Positions 28,144-37,600 of a stretch of 64,000 nt of DNA are shown piece after piece (position 1 is the first letter of the stretch; each line of letters starts with the position of its first letter). The DNA is taken from assembly GCF_000002875.2 (NCBI RefSeq), contig NC_009412.2:5001-69000 (forward strand), written 5' to 3'. The translations under genes were made by a program, and so were the position numbers. Source of the DNA: Leishmania infantum JPCM5. Taxonomy: Eukaryota > Euglenozoa > Kinetoplastea > Trypanosomatida > Trypanosomatidae. The notes beneath the pieces are model-generated. The model had not been told where the DNA came from. It saw nothing but the letters and a program-made list of their open reading frames with translations, and searched no databases.

Positions 28144-29250
28144 ATTTGTACCCCTGCCACCCAGCGCGCTACTCTCGGCTCTCTCGAAGTCTAGGGGATT
28201 GGTGCGTGTCTCTCTTCTCTGGTACTCTTATGTTGTCCTTGATGACGTGGGCGCGGGCACCTGGGGGCGTGGTATGAGGGCCCAGCCCCCGCTCTGTGAG
28301 GAAGCCAAGCAGCCCCCCTACCCTCGCCAACGCCGAACCACTGCCGGCCGTGACCGGGCCGTGTGCCTGCGATGTGTGGGGAAGTGAGAGCGATGCATCG
28401 CTGATGAAATGCTGACGACCAGGTCCTGAACGGCGTTGCGTCGAAGAGAACCGCGGTAGTGGACACACGTGTGCCACTCATATGATTAGGCAGAGTGTCA
28501 GCGGGACTCGACCTAATCGCACCCATACCTCACTTCCTACTGGTGCTGGGACCTGGGCGTCACCGCGAGGGGGCGCACTAAGTGGCGGCCGGCATAATGG
28601 GAGCGGCTTTGAGGCGACTTGCGTGCCAGTGGTGGGTGAGTATCGTTTGAGGCAGAGGCCGTGCTCTTCGATGATTGAGTCGGCGCACTGCTGTAGCGCG
28701 TGTGCCCACGACCGCTTCGCACGACGCGATGGGGCGTGTGACAGGCCTGGGTGGAGCTGAGTTGAATCGCTGCTGTATGGCAGAGAGTGGGCATGTTGAA
28801 CAAAAGACAATGTATCATTTCATGTTTGGTAGCCCCTTACTCCGCACTGGAAAACAATAAAAGAACACCCAAAGCGACCCCGCGTTGTGTTTGTGGGCAG
28901 CCGGTGAAGTACACTCTGTGGCAGTTCCCCCATGAAGTGCTGTGGGGGCTGCACACACACAGCGGGGGAGTCTGCCGCGCCATTTGCATTGAGGGGCATT
29001 CTCCCTTCGCACCTCCTTCCTCCATTTTCTGCTCCCTGGCAGAGTATGCACCTCTTTTACACCCACGTGCTTATCGGCTTATCAAGTCCTAATTCATTCT
29101 GTGTGCTTCTCCTTTTCTTGTCCGCTCTCTCTCTTTGCACATATTGTATCGAGAGATCCTGTATGAAGGTGAGGGCATTATTTGTGCACCATCACGTGCC
29201 CCTCCTTTTTACGCAGGTGCTGTGGGCTCTGTCTAGTGCCAGGAGAGAGC
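28144..29250. other. Intergenic region containing a SIDER-like repeat
   Basis: No gene supported. The first 700 bases are GC-rich and dominated by the repeat candidate annotated separately; the rest is T/C-rich and ends in TTTTTACGCAG, giving an acceptor AG at 29215-29216. Confidence 0.55.
28225..28870 (+). repeat. Candidate SIDER-type retroposon in the 3' flank
   Basis: About 640 bases, GC-rich with runs such as GGCCCAGCCCCC, and ending in an A-rich stretch (AAAACAATAAAAGAAC near 28851-28866). Size, composition, location just behind a stop codon and A-rich tail fit the short interspersed degenerate retroposons of Leishmania, which often lie in 3' UTRs and affect mRNA stability. I recall similar sequences in SIDER2 elements but cannot align here, and there is no second copy in this window. 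Boundaries are approximate. Confidence 0.45.
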
Positions 29251-29484
29251 ATGAAGCAGCCGTATCGATCAACGTGGCGGGTGTATCTTCCGGGGTTGTT
29301 TGTGATGTCGATTTTTAGTATTGTGGTTTATTTTAGTCGGACGCGCTCAGATGTGGTGAAGTACGGTTACGATTTTGTACCCATCTACTCTGAGGACGGC
29401 AAGCTTGAGGGCTTCACACATCCCGTGCTCGTGAAAGCGGGCAACCAGTACCGCGAGATGGAAGAAGAACGAAGGTTGCGATGA
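29251..29484 (+). CDS. Small single-span membrane protein
   Basis: 77 residues, starting at the first ATG after the acceptor AG at 29215-29216. A basic N-terminus (KQPYRSTWR) leads into one hydrophobic helix (about 10-28, VYLPGLFVMSIFSIVVYF), followed by a charged soluble tail (REMEEERRLR at the end). The topology resembles small accessory subunits of mitochondrial membrane complexes, but no family is recognised, so this is only a suggestion. The good fit of splice site and start codon and the compact form support a real gene. Confidence 0.65.
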   Translation: MKQPYRSTWRVYLPGLFVMSIFSIVVYFSRTRSDVVKYGYDFVPIYSEDGKLEGFTHPVLVKAGNQYREMEEERRLR

Positions 29485-30395
29485 CAGCTTGGCTTCCTCT
29501 GTGGCTCATGCTCTACTCGCACGTGAGCCTGGATCTATTGGGGGTGAGGAGGTGGGGCGGTGTGCACACTCTGCGCACGTATCGGCCTACCTTGTAGGCC
29601 TTTATCTGTGCTTGTGTATCTTAAGGAAGAGGGTGCGTTTTTTTTTTTTAGCGAAGACGTTTCTCGATCTTTTCTGGGCTAGCACAAACGCCCTCTGGCT
29701 GACCAAAGACGATCTACTCGCTGCTGCTGTGCCTTTCGCACCCAAGTGGGTTTGGTCCCCGCGGATGTGTGCAACTGCGTGCATGGTTGTCATGGACACA
29801 CCTCCACGCTGAGGAATGGACACTCTAAGGGAGTCTTTTTCTTGCCCCATCTGGCCTGGCGGTCTGCAAGGAGGTCACGTGACGACGAGATGACCAAAAG
29901 CAAGCAACGGACCGTGACTGCTGCGGTGAGCCAGCGGTGAGGGAGAACTACTTCCTAGCGATTTGTTACTCTCGTTGCTGCGTCGCATTGTCTGTCGCAC
30001 CCCCGAATGATAGTAAAGGCGGAACTCACAATATTCTTCTCCTTTACTGCTTGTTCTTCGCAAACCTGTTTCCTTTGCTTGCGCGGTCATGTGTGTGTGC
30101 GGGTGTGCACTCTTTACTCGCAACTGGTCGGCTCTCGCCCGTGCGTATCGGAACGAGGTGATCTGAACACACTTGCCAGGAGCTGCAAATTTCCTTTTTC
30201 ATTCCTCCTTTTGAACACAAACTCACCACCTCTTGCGCTTGGGTACGTATCGTGGGTGTTTTTCCTGTTTTTTGTCACTTCCGTCATCTGACCGCTGAAC
30301 TCCACGCCTCCATTACTCTCGCCTCCTTTCGCTGCCGCCATTCTGCGTGCCCTTTAGGTGTGACTATTCTCCCCCTTCTAAGTGAGCTATCCAAG
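29485..30395. other. Intergenic/UTR sequence
   Basis: No gene supported. T12 at about 29638-29649 and a CT-rich tract (about 30307-30355) leading to the acceptor of the proteasome gene. Confidence 0.55.
30356..30357 (+). promoter_or_regulatory. Predicted trans-splice acceptor AG for proteasome beta 3
   Basis: AG following a pyrimidine-rich stretch, 39 bases before the ATG at 30396. The open frame upstream (from 30252) would lie outside the mRNA. Confidence 0.55.
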
Positions 30396-31013
30396 ATGTC
30401 TATTATGTCATACAGCGGTGGCTCGGTGATGGCCATGGCGGGAAAGGAGTGCTTCGTCATCATCTCCGATAAGCGCCTCGGCGAGCAGCTGAAGACTATC
30501 TCGACGGAGGTGCCCAAGCTGCATGTTGTTAACGACAGCATTGTGTACGGCCTCACCGGTCTGCGCACGGACCAGCAAACTTTTGCGAACAAAGTTCAGT
30601 TTCGCACCGACATGTACAAGCTGCGCGAGGAGCGCGACATCACTGGCAAGGCGTTCGCAGCGATGATCACGTCCATGCTGTACGAGGCGCGTTTCGGACC
30701 ATGGTTCGTGGAGCCGGTGATCGGAAGCATAGATAAGTCAACGGGCGAGGTGTACCTGTGCGCCACCGACCTCATCGGCGCCCCGTGCGAGCCACAGGAT
30801 TATGTTTGCGCCGGCACCGCTGCTGAGAGCTTGCACGGCATGTGCGAGGCTCTCTGGCGCCCGGGCATGTCTCCGGAGGAGGTTTTCGAGATCGCTGCGC
30901 AGGCGATGCTATCTGCGTGTGATCGCGACAGTCTCTCCGGCTACGGTGCAGTGGCTATGATTGTGACGAAAGACAAAATCACGACGCGCCTCATCAAGGG
31001 CCGAAAAGACTAG
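30396..31013 (+). CDS. PSMB3: Proteasome subunit beta type 3
   Basis: 205 residues, the usual length of beta 3. The N-terminus SYSGGSVMAMAGKECFVI and the block ISDKRLGEQ are characteristic of beta 3, as is the C-terminal GYGAVAMIVTKDKI. Beta 3 is one of the non-catalytic beta subunits of the 20S core: there is no processed Thr-1 nucleophile, in agreement with the short unprocessed N-terminus. It contributes to the beta ring of the proteasome in cytosol and nucleus. The start fits the family and the predicted splice acceptor. Confidence 0.97.
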   Translation: MSIMSYSGGSVMAMAGKECFVIISDKRLGEQLKTISTEVPKLHVVNDSIVYGLTGLRTDQQTFANKVQFRTDMYKLREERDITGKAFAAMITSMLYEARFGPWFVEPVIGSIDKSTGEVYLCATDLIGAPCEPQDYVCAGTAAESLHGMCEALWRPGMSPEEVFEIAAQAMLSACDRDSLSGYGAVAMIVTKDKITTRLIKGRKD

Positions 31014-32072
31014 GGGCGTAGCCAGCAAGCCTCCTTGTGTACGTGCCCTCATTTTTTTCGTTTTTGTGTGCAGGTGATGGAAAGGCATCTAGGGCACACT
31101 ATTTTATCCCTTCTCTTGTTCTTGTGCATGGTTTGGCTGGATGTGCTTCAGGTGAGCTGTTCGGGTTCGAGTTCATCGGTGTGGGTATGTGGTGCGCCTT
31201 TGTCTTTTTCAGCTGTGTGTGCGATGTTATACACAACTGCCAGAATGCCGCGCGGTAGAGGTGACAGGGAGAGCGGAGTAGGTCCTTCGCTGCGGAGCAG
31301 GATGACGCCCATATCGCAGTGGTGTGTTGCTTTGTCAGTTCGCCCAAAAGACGTTTGTGCGGGGTTTCCTGTGCGCTTCGCTCTCCTGCGTGTGTTTGTG
31401 TCGGTGTTCTACGCTTTACTTCGCGTGGTCGTATGTGAAAGAGAAGAAAAAAAGAACGCGAAAGCAGAGCTACTAGGTGCAGTAGCCCCATGTGTGGAGC
31501 ACCGGTCGAATTGCAACATGGGTCTATGCGAAGATGTGATGGCCCATTACACTACGCCGCGTTCTCAGCTCTTGCTCGCGCCGGGATTTTCAACGCGACG
31601 TGCTGGTGCAGAAACGTTCTGCCATGCATGATTTTTGTCTTTGGTCAAAGTAGAACATGTGGGTTGTGCTTGTGCCATCATCCCCCCTCGTTTCTTTGCG
31701 GGGGTCAAAAATCAATGAATGGTGGCTCCCCTCCGCTGTTGTGGCGTTCATTTTCCTGCACCCAGTTCTGTTACCATTTTGGAGCGTGTGCACCGTCTCT
31801 CTTTCCCCTCTTATTCGCTGTCGGCCGTCCTTTTCCCTCCGCATATGCACCGCTGTTCGCGTATTGCGCGCGGCTGCGATTTTGTTTGTGCCACCAACGC
31901 AAAGGGATTTGCTATGAGCAGACGTGTAGTCGTCGGCGTAAAAAGAAAAAGAGAAGGGGCGTCTTTGTGCACCTCCCCGGCGATATCGAGTTTGACCGCC
32001 GCTCGTGTTTCCTCGCTGCTTTGCCTTTCGTAACGTTTGTGTCCGCTGGATCTCGCCTGTGTCTCAGGCGCG
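31014..32072. other. Intergenic/UTR sequence
   Basis: About 1 kb without a supported gene. Two long + strand frames (31035-31631 and 31490-32173) translate to Cys/Phe/Ser-rich sequence without domains. The acceptor AG for RPB9 is at 32066-32067. Confidence 0.55.
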
Positions 32073-32495
32073 ATGGAGGCGGAGGAGATCACGCAGGTGA
32101 GCATTGGCAATGCCACCACCGCACCGATGCTTTTCTGCTCACGCTGCAACAACCTCCTTTACCCCGAGTGTGATGATGACAACTACAGCATGACGTGGCG
32201 CTGCAACTACTGCAAAACGACGGAGCAGCACGATGACTGCAAGCTCGTCCACGTTATGAACCTGAAGATGAAAGCGGACGCGATCGGTGGCATGGATCTC
32301 ATTGCCGAGTTCGCCAACGACCCGACCGCGCAGCGTGATCCTGAGAAGCCTTGCCCCAAGTGCGGCAAGAAGGGCGTTGCTTGCTTCGTGAACCCGCTCG
32401 GCCAACCGCAGGAGGACATGACACTTTACTTTGCTTGCTCTGATACGGTGTGTCGCCACGTTTGGAAGGGTGCTGCCGCCGAGGACCAGAACTAG
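32073..32495 (+). CDS. RPB9: RNA polymerase II subunit 9
   Basis: 140 residues. The N-terminal zinc ribbon shows CSRC (C22/C25) and CNYC (C44/C47), with the RPB9 segment FCSRCNNLLYPECD. The C-terminal TFIIS-like ribbon has CPKC (C94/C97) and a second pair C122/C127 followed by RHVW. RPB9 sits on the Pol II jaw and influences start selection, fidelity and transcript cleavage. The spacing of the last pair (CSDTVC, four residues between cysteines) is unusual, see findings. The ATG is six bases after an AG at 32066-32067 and an upstream in-frame Met is absent; the 5' UTR would be very short. Confidence 0.93.
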   Translation: MEAEEITQVSIGNATTAPMLFCSRCNNLLYPECDDDNYSMTWRCNYCKTTEQHDDCKLVHVMNLKMKADAIGGMDLIAEFANDPTAQRDPEKPCPKCGKKGVACFVNPLGQPQEDMTLYFACSDTVCRHVWKGAAAEDQN

Positions 32496-33238
32496 CATGA
32501 CGCGCCCCGGCTCAGAACGGGGCGGGGGGCAGGTCGGCTAAAGTGCAGCTCTGCCCTTTGCGCCACAGCGCTCTCGCGTTCGTTTGTCTTTCTTTGCTAA
32601 AATGTGGGACAAGACATTGATCAGATGACGTACCATGCGCGACTCTGGGGTACAGTCTCCCCTCCCCCTCCCCATTTTCATTACAAGAATGGAAGGTTTT
32701 GTGTGCTCCTGTGCTATCCGCCTTGCATCGCCATCGACCGCGTCGTTGTCTTTCCTGCAGCGGTGTCCTGGAAATGGAAGCATACGCTGCCCGATGACTC
32801 ACACAGATACTCTCGATATGAAGGGACTGACTCTTTCAGAGTAGATCTGAGCTGGCCTGTGTTGAACAGTGTCTCCATGGCTCCTTACTTGCCCTCTCTC
32901 GCTTCTCGTTTCCTGGAATCGTCTTTGTGTGCCCACTTCCGCCTTGTAGCGGTGCTGCCGTCTTTGAAATTAGCAGACGCTATACGCGCACTACGGTGAT
33001 CGACACAGTGCAGCGACACGCTGTTTTCATTCGACACGGTTGTTTTGTGTGACGAAACAGCGGTAGTGTCGTGCCTGCCTGTGAGCATTGCGGCGAGCAG
33101 AAGAGGTCGAGTAGGCGGGAGGAGAGGCGAACCCCCTTATTCCCTGTAGGGGTAACGTATCTGTTCGTTTTCTTCCCTTTTGCCATTTGCCCAGCTGCGC
33201 GTCCGTTTGCGATCCACGTGAGTATATTGCGAGACACC
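32496..33238. other. Intergenic/UTR sequence
   Basis: No gene supported. T/C-rich stretches near 33160-33190 precede the next start; nothing else recognised. Confidence 0.55.
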
Positions 33239-33787
33239 ATGCATATTTTTCGGGTTTCGGTCCCGCTCATGTGCCTTTTCTACCACTTTGTCGTAGTGAT
33301 CATCTCCTTTGCCAACTACATCATCTTTGTGAAACTGCAGGGCACGCCTCGAGCGCTGTGTGATGCCTATCTCGCCTTATGCGTGGTCGAGACGGTAGCC
33401 TATGGCGCCTGTGCTGGGCCGCTGTTTGTATACTCGTACAAGTACGGCAAGACTTCCACTGCCCGCCTCGGTCGCCTTCTCGGCGGCATCGTCGTTATGT
33501 TTCTGCTGTCTTCACTCCCGATGGTGATTATTGAGACGGCTCTGTTCTTGTCGTTTGATTTAGAGCTTCGCCATTCCTTGGATGGAACGGTTTTCTTCTT
33601 GCATGCCACCGCAGCAGTCTTTGGTGGCTTCACCACATGGTTTGCCTACATGCGCGTTGTGGCACGCTTCCTCCAACGCTGGCGAGGACCGGAGCGGCAG
33701 ATCGCCGACGACTCGGAGATCCCACCCACCAAAGATGTTCAGCTGCATCTAGTCAGGCGTTCTCAGTGGCAACCGGAAACTATTTAG
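33239..33787 (+). CDS. Four-span membrane protein of unknown function
   Basis: 182 residues from the first ATG; the frame is open upstream to a GTG at 33071, but that sequence looks like UTR. Four hydrophobic segments are visible (about 7-30, 40-62, 78-100 and 115-140), with a basic loop YKYGKTSTARLGR between the second and third and a hydrophilic C-terminal tail of about 35 residues. There are no motifs that place it in a known transporter or enzyme family. A conserved kinetoplastid membrane protein is the safest description. Confidence 0.62.
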   Translation: MHIFRVSVPLMCLFYHFVVVIISFANYIIFVKLQGTPRALCDAYLALCVVETVAYGACAGPLFVYSYKYGKTSTARLGRLLGGIVVMFLLSSLPMVIIETALFLSFDLELRHSLDGTVFFLHATAAVFGGFTTWFAYMRVVARFLQRWRGPERQIADDSEIPPTKDVQLHLVRRSQWQPETI

Positions 33788-34602
33788 CTGTACAGAAGAA
33801 GTACGTGGAGTAGAGGTGTGTGGGGGGGGGGGAGAGCAGCGGCGCTGGTTTCCTTGTCGTGCACGGTGTTGCGACGGAAAACTCGTGGCACGAGATTTCC
33901 CACTGGGTGGTGTAAAGGGGACGGGGCGCTGCACATCGCAGATGCTGCAAAGGGACGGAGTGTCGGTGCATCCCGTATCACATCCAAGCGCAGTGCGTCC
34001 CTCAGGTGTACGCGCATGGAGATAGATCTCGCTTTCTTTTTGGTTTTACACACGCTTCGATTTACATGCACACGCAGACACAAACACAAAAAAAAACGTG
34101 GGCCACGCAATGTCAAGGTTGCCCATACAACGTGATTTCTTGGCCGTTTCTTTTTTTATTGCTTGTGCTGTGTAGATGGTTAGAGCCCGAGAGGCAACGC
34201 TCCAAACGCAAAATAGAATATTGCGATTACCTCGAAAACTGTCAGACATGTATTGCTGGATGTGTCGCTCGGGTGCGCTGCGCTTTGCGCAAACACGCTT
34301 TCGGATGTCGTTGACAATTCTCTTAGCGAACTACCCCGAGTGACGACATGAGCGGCTGGCTTCTGCTCCCTGTTTTCTTTGTCCTCTCTTTCCATTGATT
34401 CGGCGCTCGCGTGTTGCATCGGGCTTGCATCCTGCGCACCGATTCTCTCGCGCTCTCTCTTGTCTACCCTTCGGCCCGCACTTGCGCTTCTCTGCTGTCA
34501 ATGTCGTCAATTTCTTTTCGTTGTTGCATGCCATAGATGGCAGTATCGGCCTACTAGGCAGCGCTAGTGTACACTTGACTAAGTATAAGCGATCACGTCA
34601 CA
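33788..34602. other. Intergenic/UTR sequence
   Basis: Contains G11 at 33822-33832 and A9 at 34088-34096. A T-rich tract (about 34511-34527) ends in an AG at 34535-34536, a likely acceptor for the next gene. No gene supported. Confidence 0.55.
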
Positions 34603-37600
34603 ATGTCAGCGAGCGACATTGGCTGTGCCTCGGCTCGGGTACTCAGCTACAACTTCAACATCCTTCCTCGAGGGAGCGGCGGATATCAACATGAGCGCAT
34701 CGAAACCTTTCTTGCTAGCGTCGACGCGTACGACGTGGTGCTACTGCAGGAGGTTTACGCGACGAGCTACTTCCCGTACGTAATGCAGAAGCAGCTGTGC
34801 TATCAGAAGATGCTTCTGGACGGACTCAAGGCAAAGGGGTTTCACCACTACGTGATATCGCGACAGCCATCCTACCTGACAATGCTGCGGTACAACGTCT
34901 GCTCCGACAACGGCCTCATAATCGCCTCGCGGTTTCCGGTGTGGCACCGCGGCTCCTATACATTTCGCAACCACGAGCGCGGCGAGGCAACTGTCAGTAA
35001 AGGGTGTTTGTTTGCTGAAGTCGAGGTGCCCGCTGCTCAGGGTAAAGGCAGCCAGCGTATTGTCTTCTTCAATGTGCACCTGCGCCCAGAGGACAACCTG
35101 CCGTCCGAATCGTCGCAGATGCAGCAGGTTCACCGCTTTGTGGAGGCGGCCCTTGCCCAGGTGCAGGAGCAGCGCACGGACGGCGATGAACTGGCGGCGC
35201 TGCAGCAGAAGGGGGCCGAGGTGCCGTTCATCATCGCCGGTGACTTCAATATCCACGGCATAGACCCGTTGAACGGGCATCCTTCAAAGAGGTTCCAGGA
35301 GATGCTGAACCAGTTTCAGGACATTGGGTCTGTGCGAGATGTCATTTACGAGGAGACAGGACAGAACCCACCAACTCGCCCGCCCATTCTTTTCTTTCCA
35401 GAGTTGTCGAAGCTGGAGCGCTACGAATCGACGCCGCAGCGGCAGGACTACTTCCTGGCGACGACGTGCATCCAGGTGGAGAAGCCGCGCCTGGAGAAGT
35501 ACGTGGTGAGCAGCCGCCGCCCGTACACGTACTTATCGGACCACTTTGGCATTACGTGCCGTGTGACGTTGGCTCTGAACCCGAGCGTCAGCTTCGAAGG
35601 GCGCTCGCTCCTGCGTCTCAACTTTTCCTCTCTCGTCGAGGCAGCCAACCACGAGCACTCAAATCCGTCGTCGGATGCGCGGCTTGAGGCGGTCCTCATC
35701 GCTGCGTTTGTGTGGTGGCTCTTCTCCTTCAGTTTCATGTCTCTGGTGCTGTGCGCTGCGTTCGCTTGGTTAGTTCGGTGGGCCCAGAACTATAGCGCCT
35801 CACCGGTGCTGAGTGAGCCGCCTCTGCTGACGATGGAGGCGCTCAAAGAGAAGGGGGAAATGTGCTTTGCCAACAGCTCGCTCAACCCTCTCGCGGGAGT
35901 GCGGACGCTCGGGGAAATGTGGGAGCGCAGTGTAACCCGCTTCCGAACGTTTAAGTGCCTCGGCGCCACCAGTGAGGTCGGAGAGTCGGAGTGGATGACG
36001 TACGGCACGGTAGACGTCCGTGCGCGGGAGCTCGGTGCTGGCCTCTTGGAAATGGGTTTTCGCGCTGGCGATCTGATCGGCGTGGCGTGCGAGCCATGCC
36101 GCAACATCGTTATTCTCGAAGTGGCGTGCGCTTTGTACGGCTTCACTACGGTGCCGCTGGCGGGTAAGCGCAGCACGATGAGTGCTCTGCTGGACCGCCA
36201 CAAGATTCGTGTCGCCGTCGGGGACCGCAGCTCTGTGGCGATGCTTCTCACGTGCCGCTCCACCAAACTCGAGGCCGTCATGTACACCAGTGCCTTCGCC
36301 GATGAGGACGACCATGCGACGGCGAAGGATCTCAACATCCGGCTCATCCCTTTTGAGTTTGTTGAGCAAAAGGGGCGACTGTGCCCGGTCGCACCAGCGA
36401 AGGAGCACGTGACGACGGACTCCGTGTTCACGTACACATTGGACAACACGAACAGTTTGGCGAGTGATGACGGGAGTGCGCTGCTGCCGGTGCGTCACTC
36501 TAGCGTCCTGTACGATCTGAGCTTGTTGCTGATGACGGGCGTGCTTCCCTCGTCGTTTAAGGGGGAGTCGATGGTGTGGTTCAGTCCCATGGCGCTGCTC
36601 TTTCATCGCGTGTGCGTGCTTGGGATGCTGAGTCAGGGCAACGCCATTGCTACCGTGGACGCAGCCCACCTGCAAGAAGCCTTCGTGAAGTTTCAACCTA
36701 CTCTCTTGGTCACCGCCCCGACTCTCTTCAGCACGAGCCGCTTGCAGCTTAGCCGCGCGCAGCACCGGCACAGCGCTGTGTACAACTGGTTCTTCAACCG
36801 TACCTTTCAGCTGCGCTCGCGTCTCATCCACATTAAGCGGCAGGACAGTTCCCTTCTCCGCTTCATGTTTTTCCGCGCCTTCCAGGAGCAGCTAGGCGGG
36901 CGCGTGCGCAAGATAATTTTGAGCGTCTCGCAGGAGAGCACCGCGTTCAGTCTACTGGAGCACGTCAGTGTGTGCTATGTGCCGCTGGTGTGTGAGGTGA
37001 GCTACCTAAACTGCTTCGGCGTGTGTGCAATCGATGGCACGACAGCGCCCTCGTTGCAGGTCGACTTGGAGCCGATCAATGACCTCTCGGATGGCGTCGG
37101 TATCGGGCAACTGGTCATCGCGAAGAAGGGCGAGCCGCGCAGGCGTCTCGAGATTGCGGCGCAGTGGAAGCGCGATGGCACGGTTAAGTTTCTGGGGGAA
37201 CCGCTTGGCATCCTCTGGCCAGTTGCCTATCAGTATGCGATTGCAGCGGAGCTGGAGCGCATTTTTTCCGTCTCACGGTACATCAACGCCATCTTTGTCT
37301 ACTGTGACCCTCTGAAGCCGATCATCGCTGTTGTGTACCCGAACCGCGACACGATCGAATTTGAGTGGCGCCAGTCCCACTGCTGCGACGGCCCCGCACG
37401 GCAGCTCGGCTGGACGGACCTGGTTGCGTACGCCACGTCAATAATCACGGCCGACCTTGCTTGTATCGCTCGAGAGGAGCAGCTGCACCCGTCACAGGTT
37501 CCCGAGTTTGTGCACCTCCATCCGCACGCGTTCAGCGACCACAGCACCTTTCTCACCCCTTTCGGCAAGATTCGTCGAGACGCCGTGCACAAGTACTTCA

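Noticed and set aside
31035..32072. Two overlapping + strand open frames between beta 3 and RPB9
   Set aside because: The composition is that of UTR and the second runs into RPB9 out of frame; no domains.
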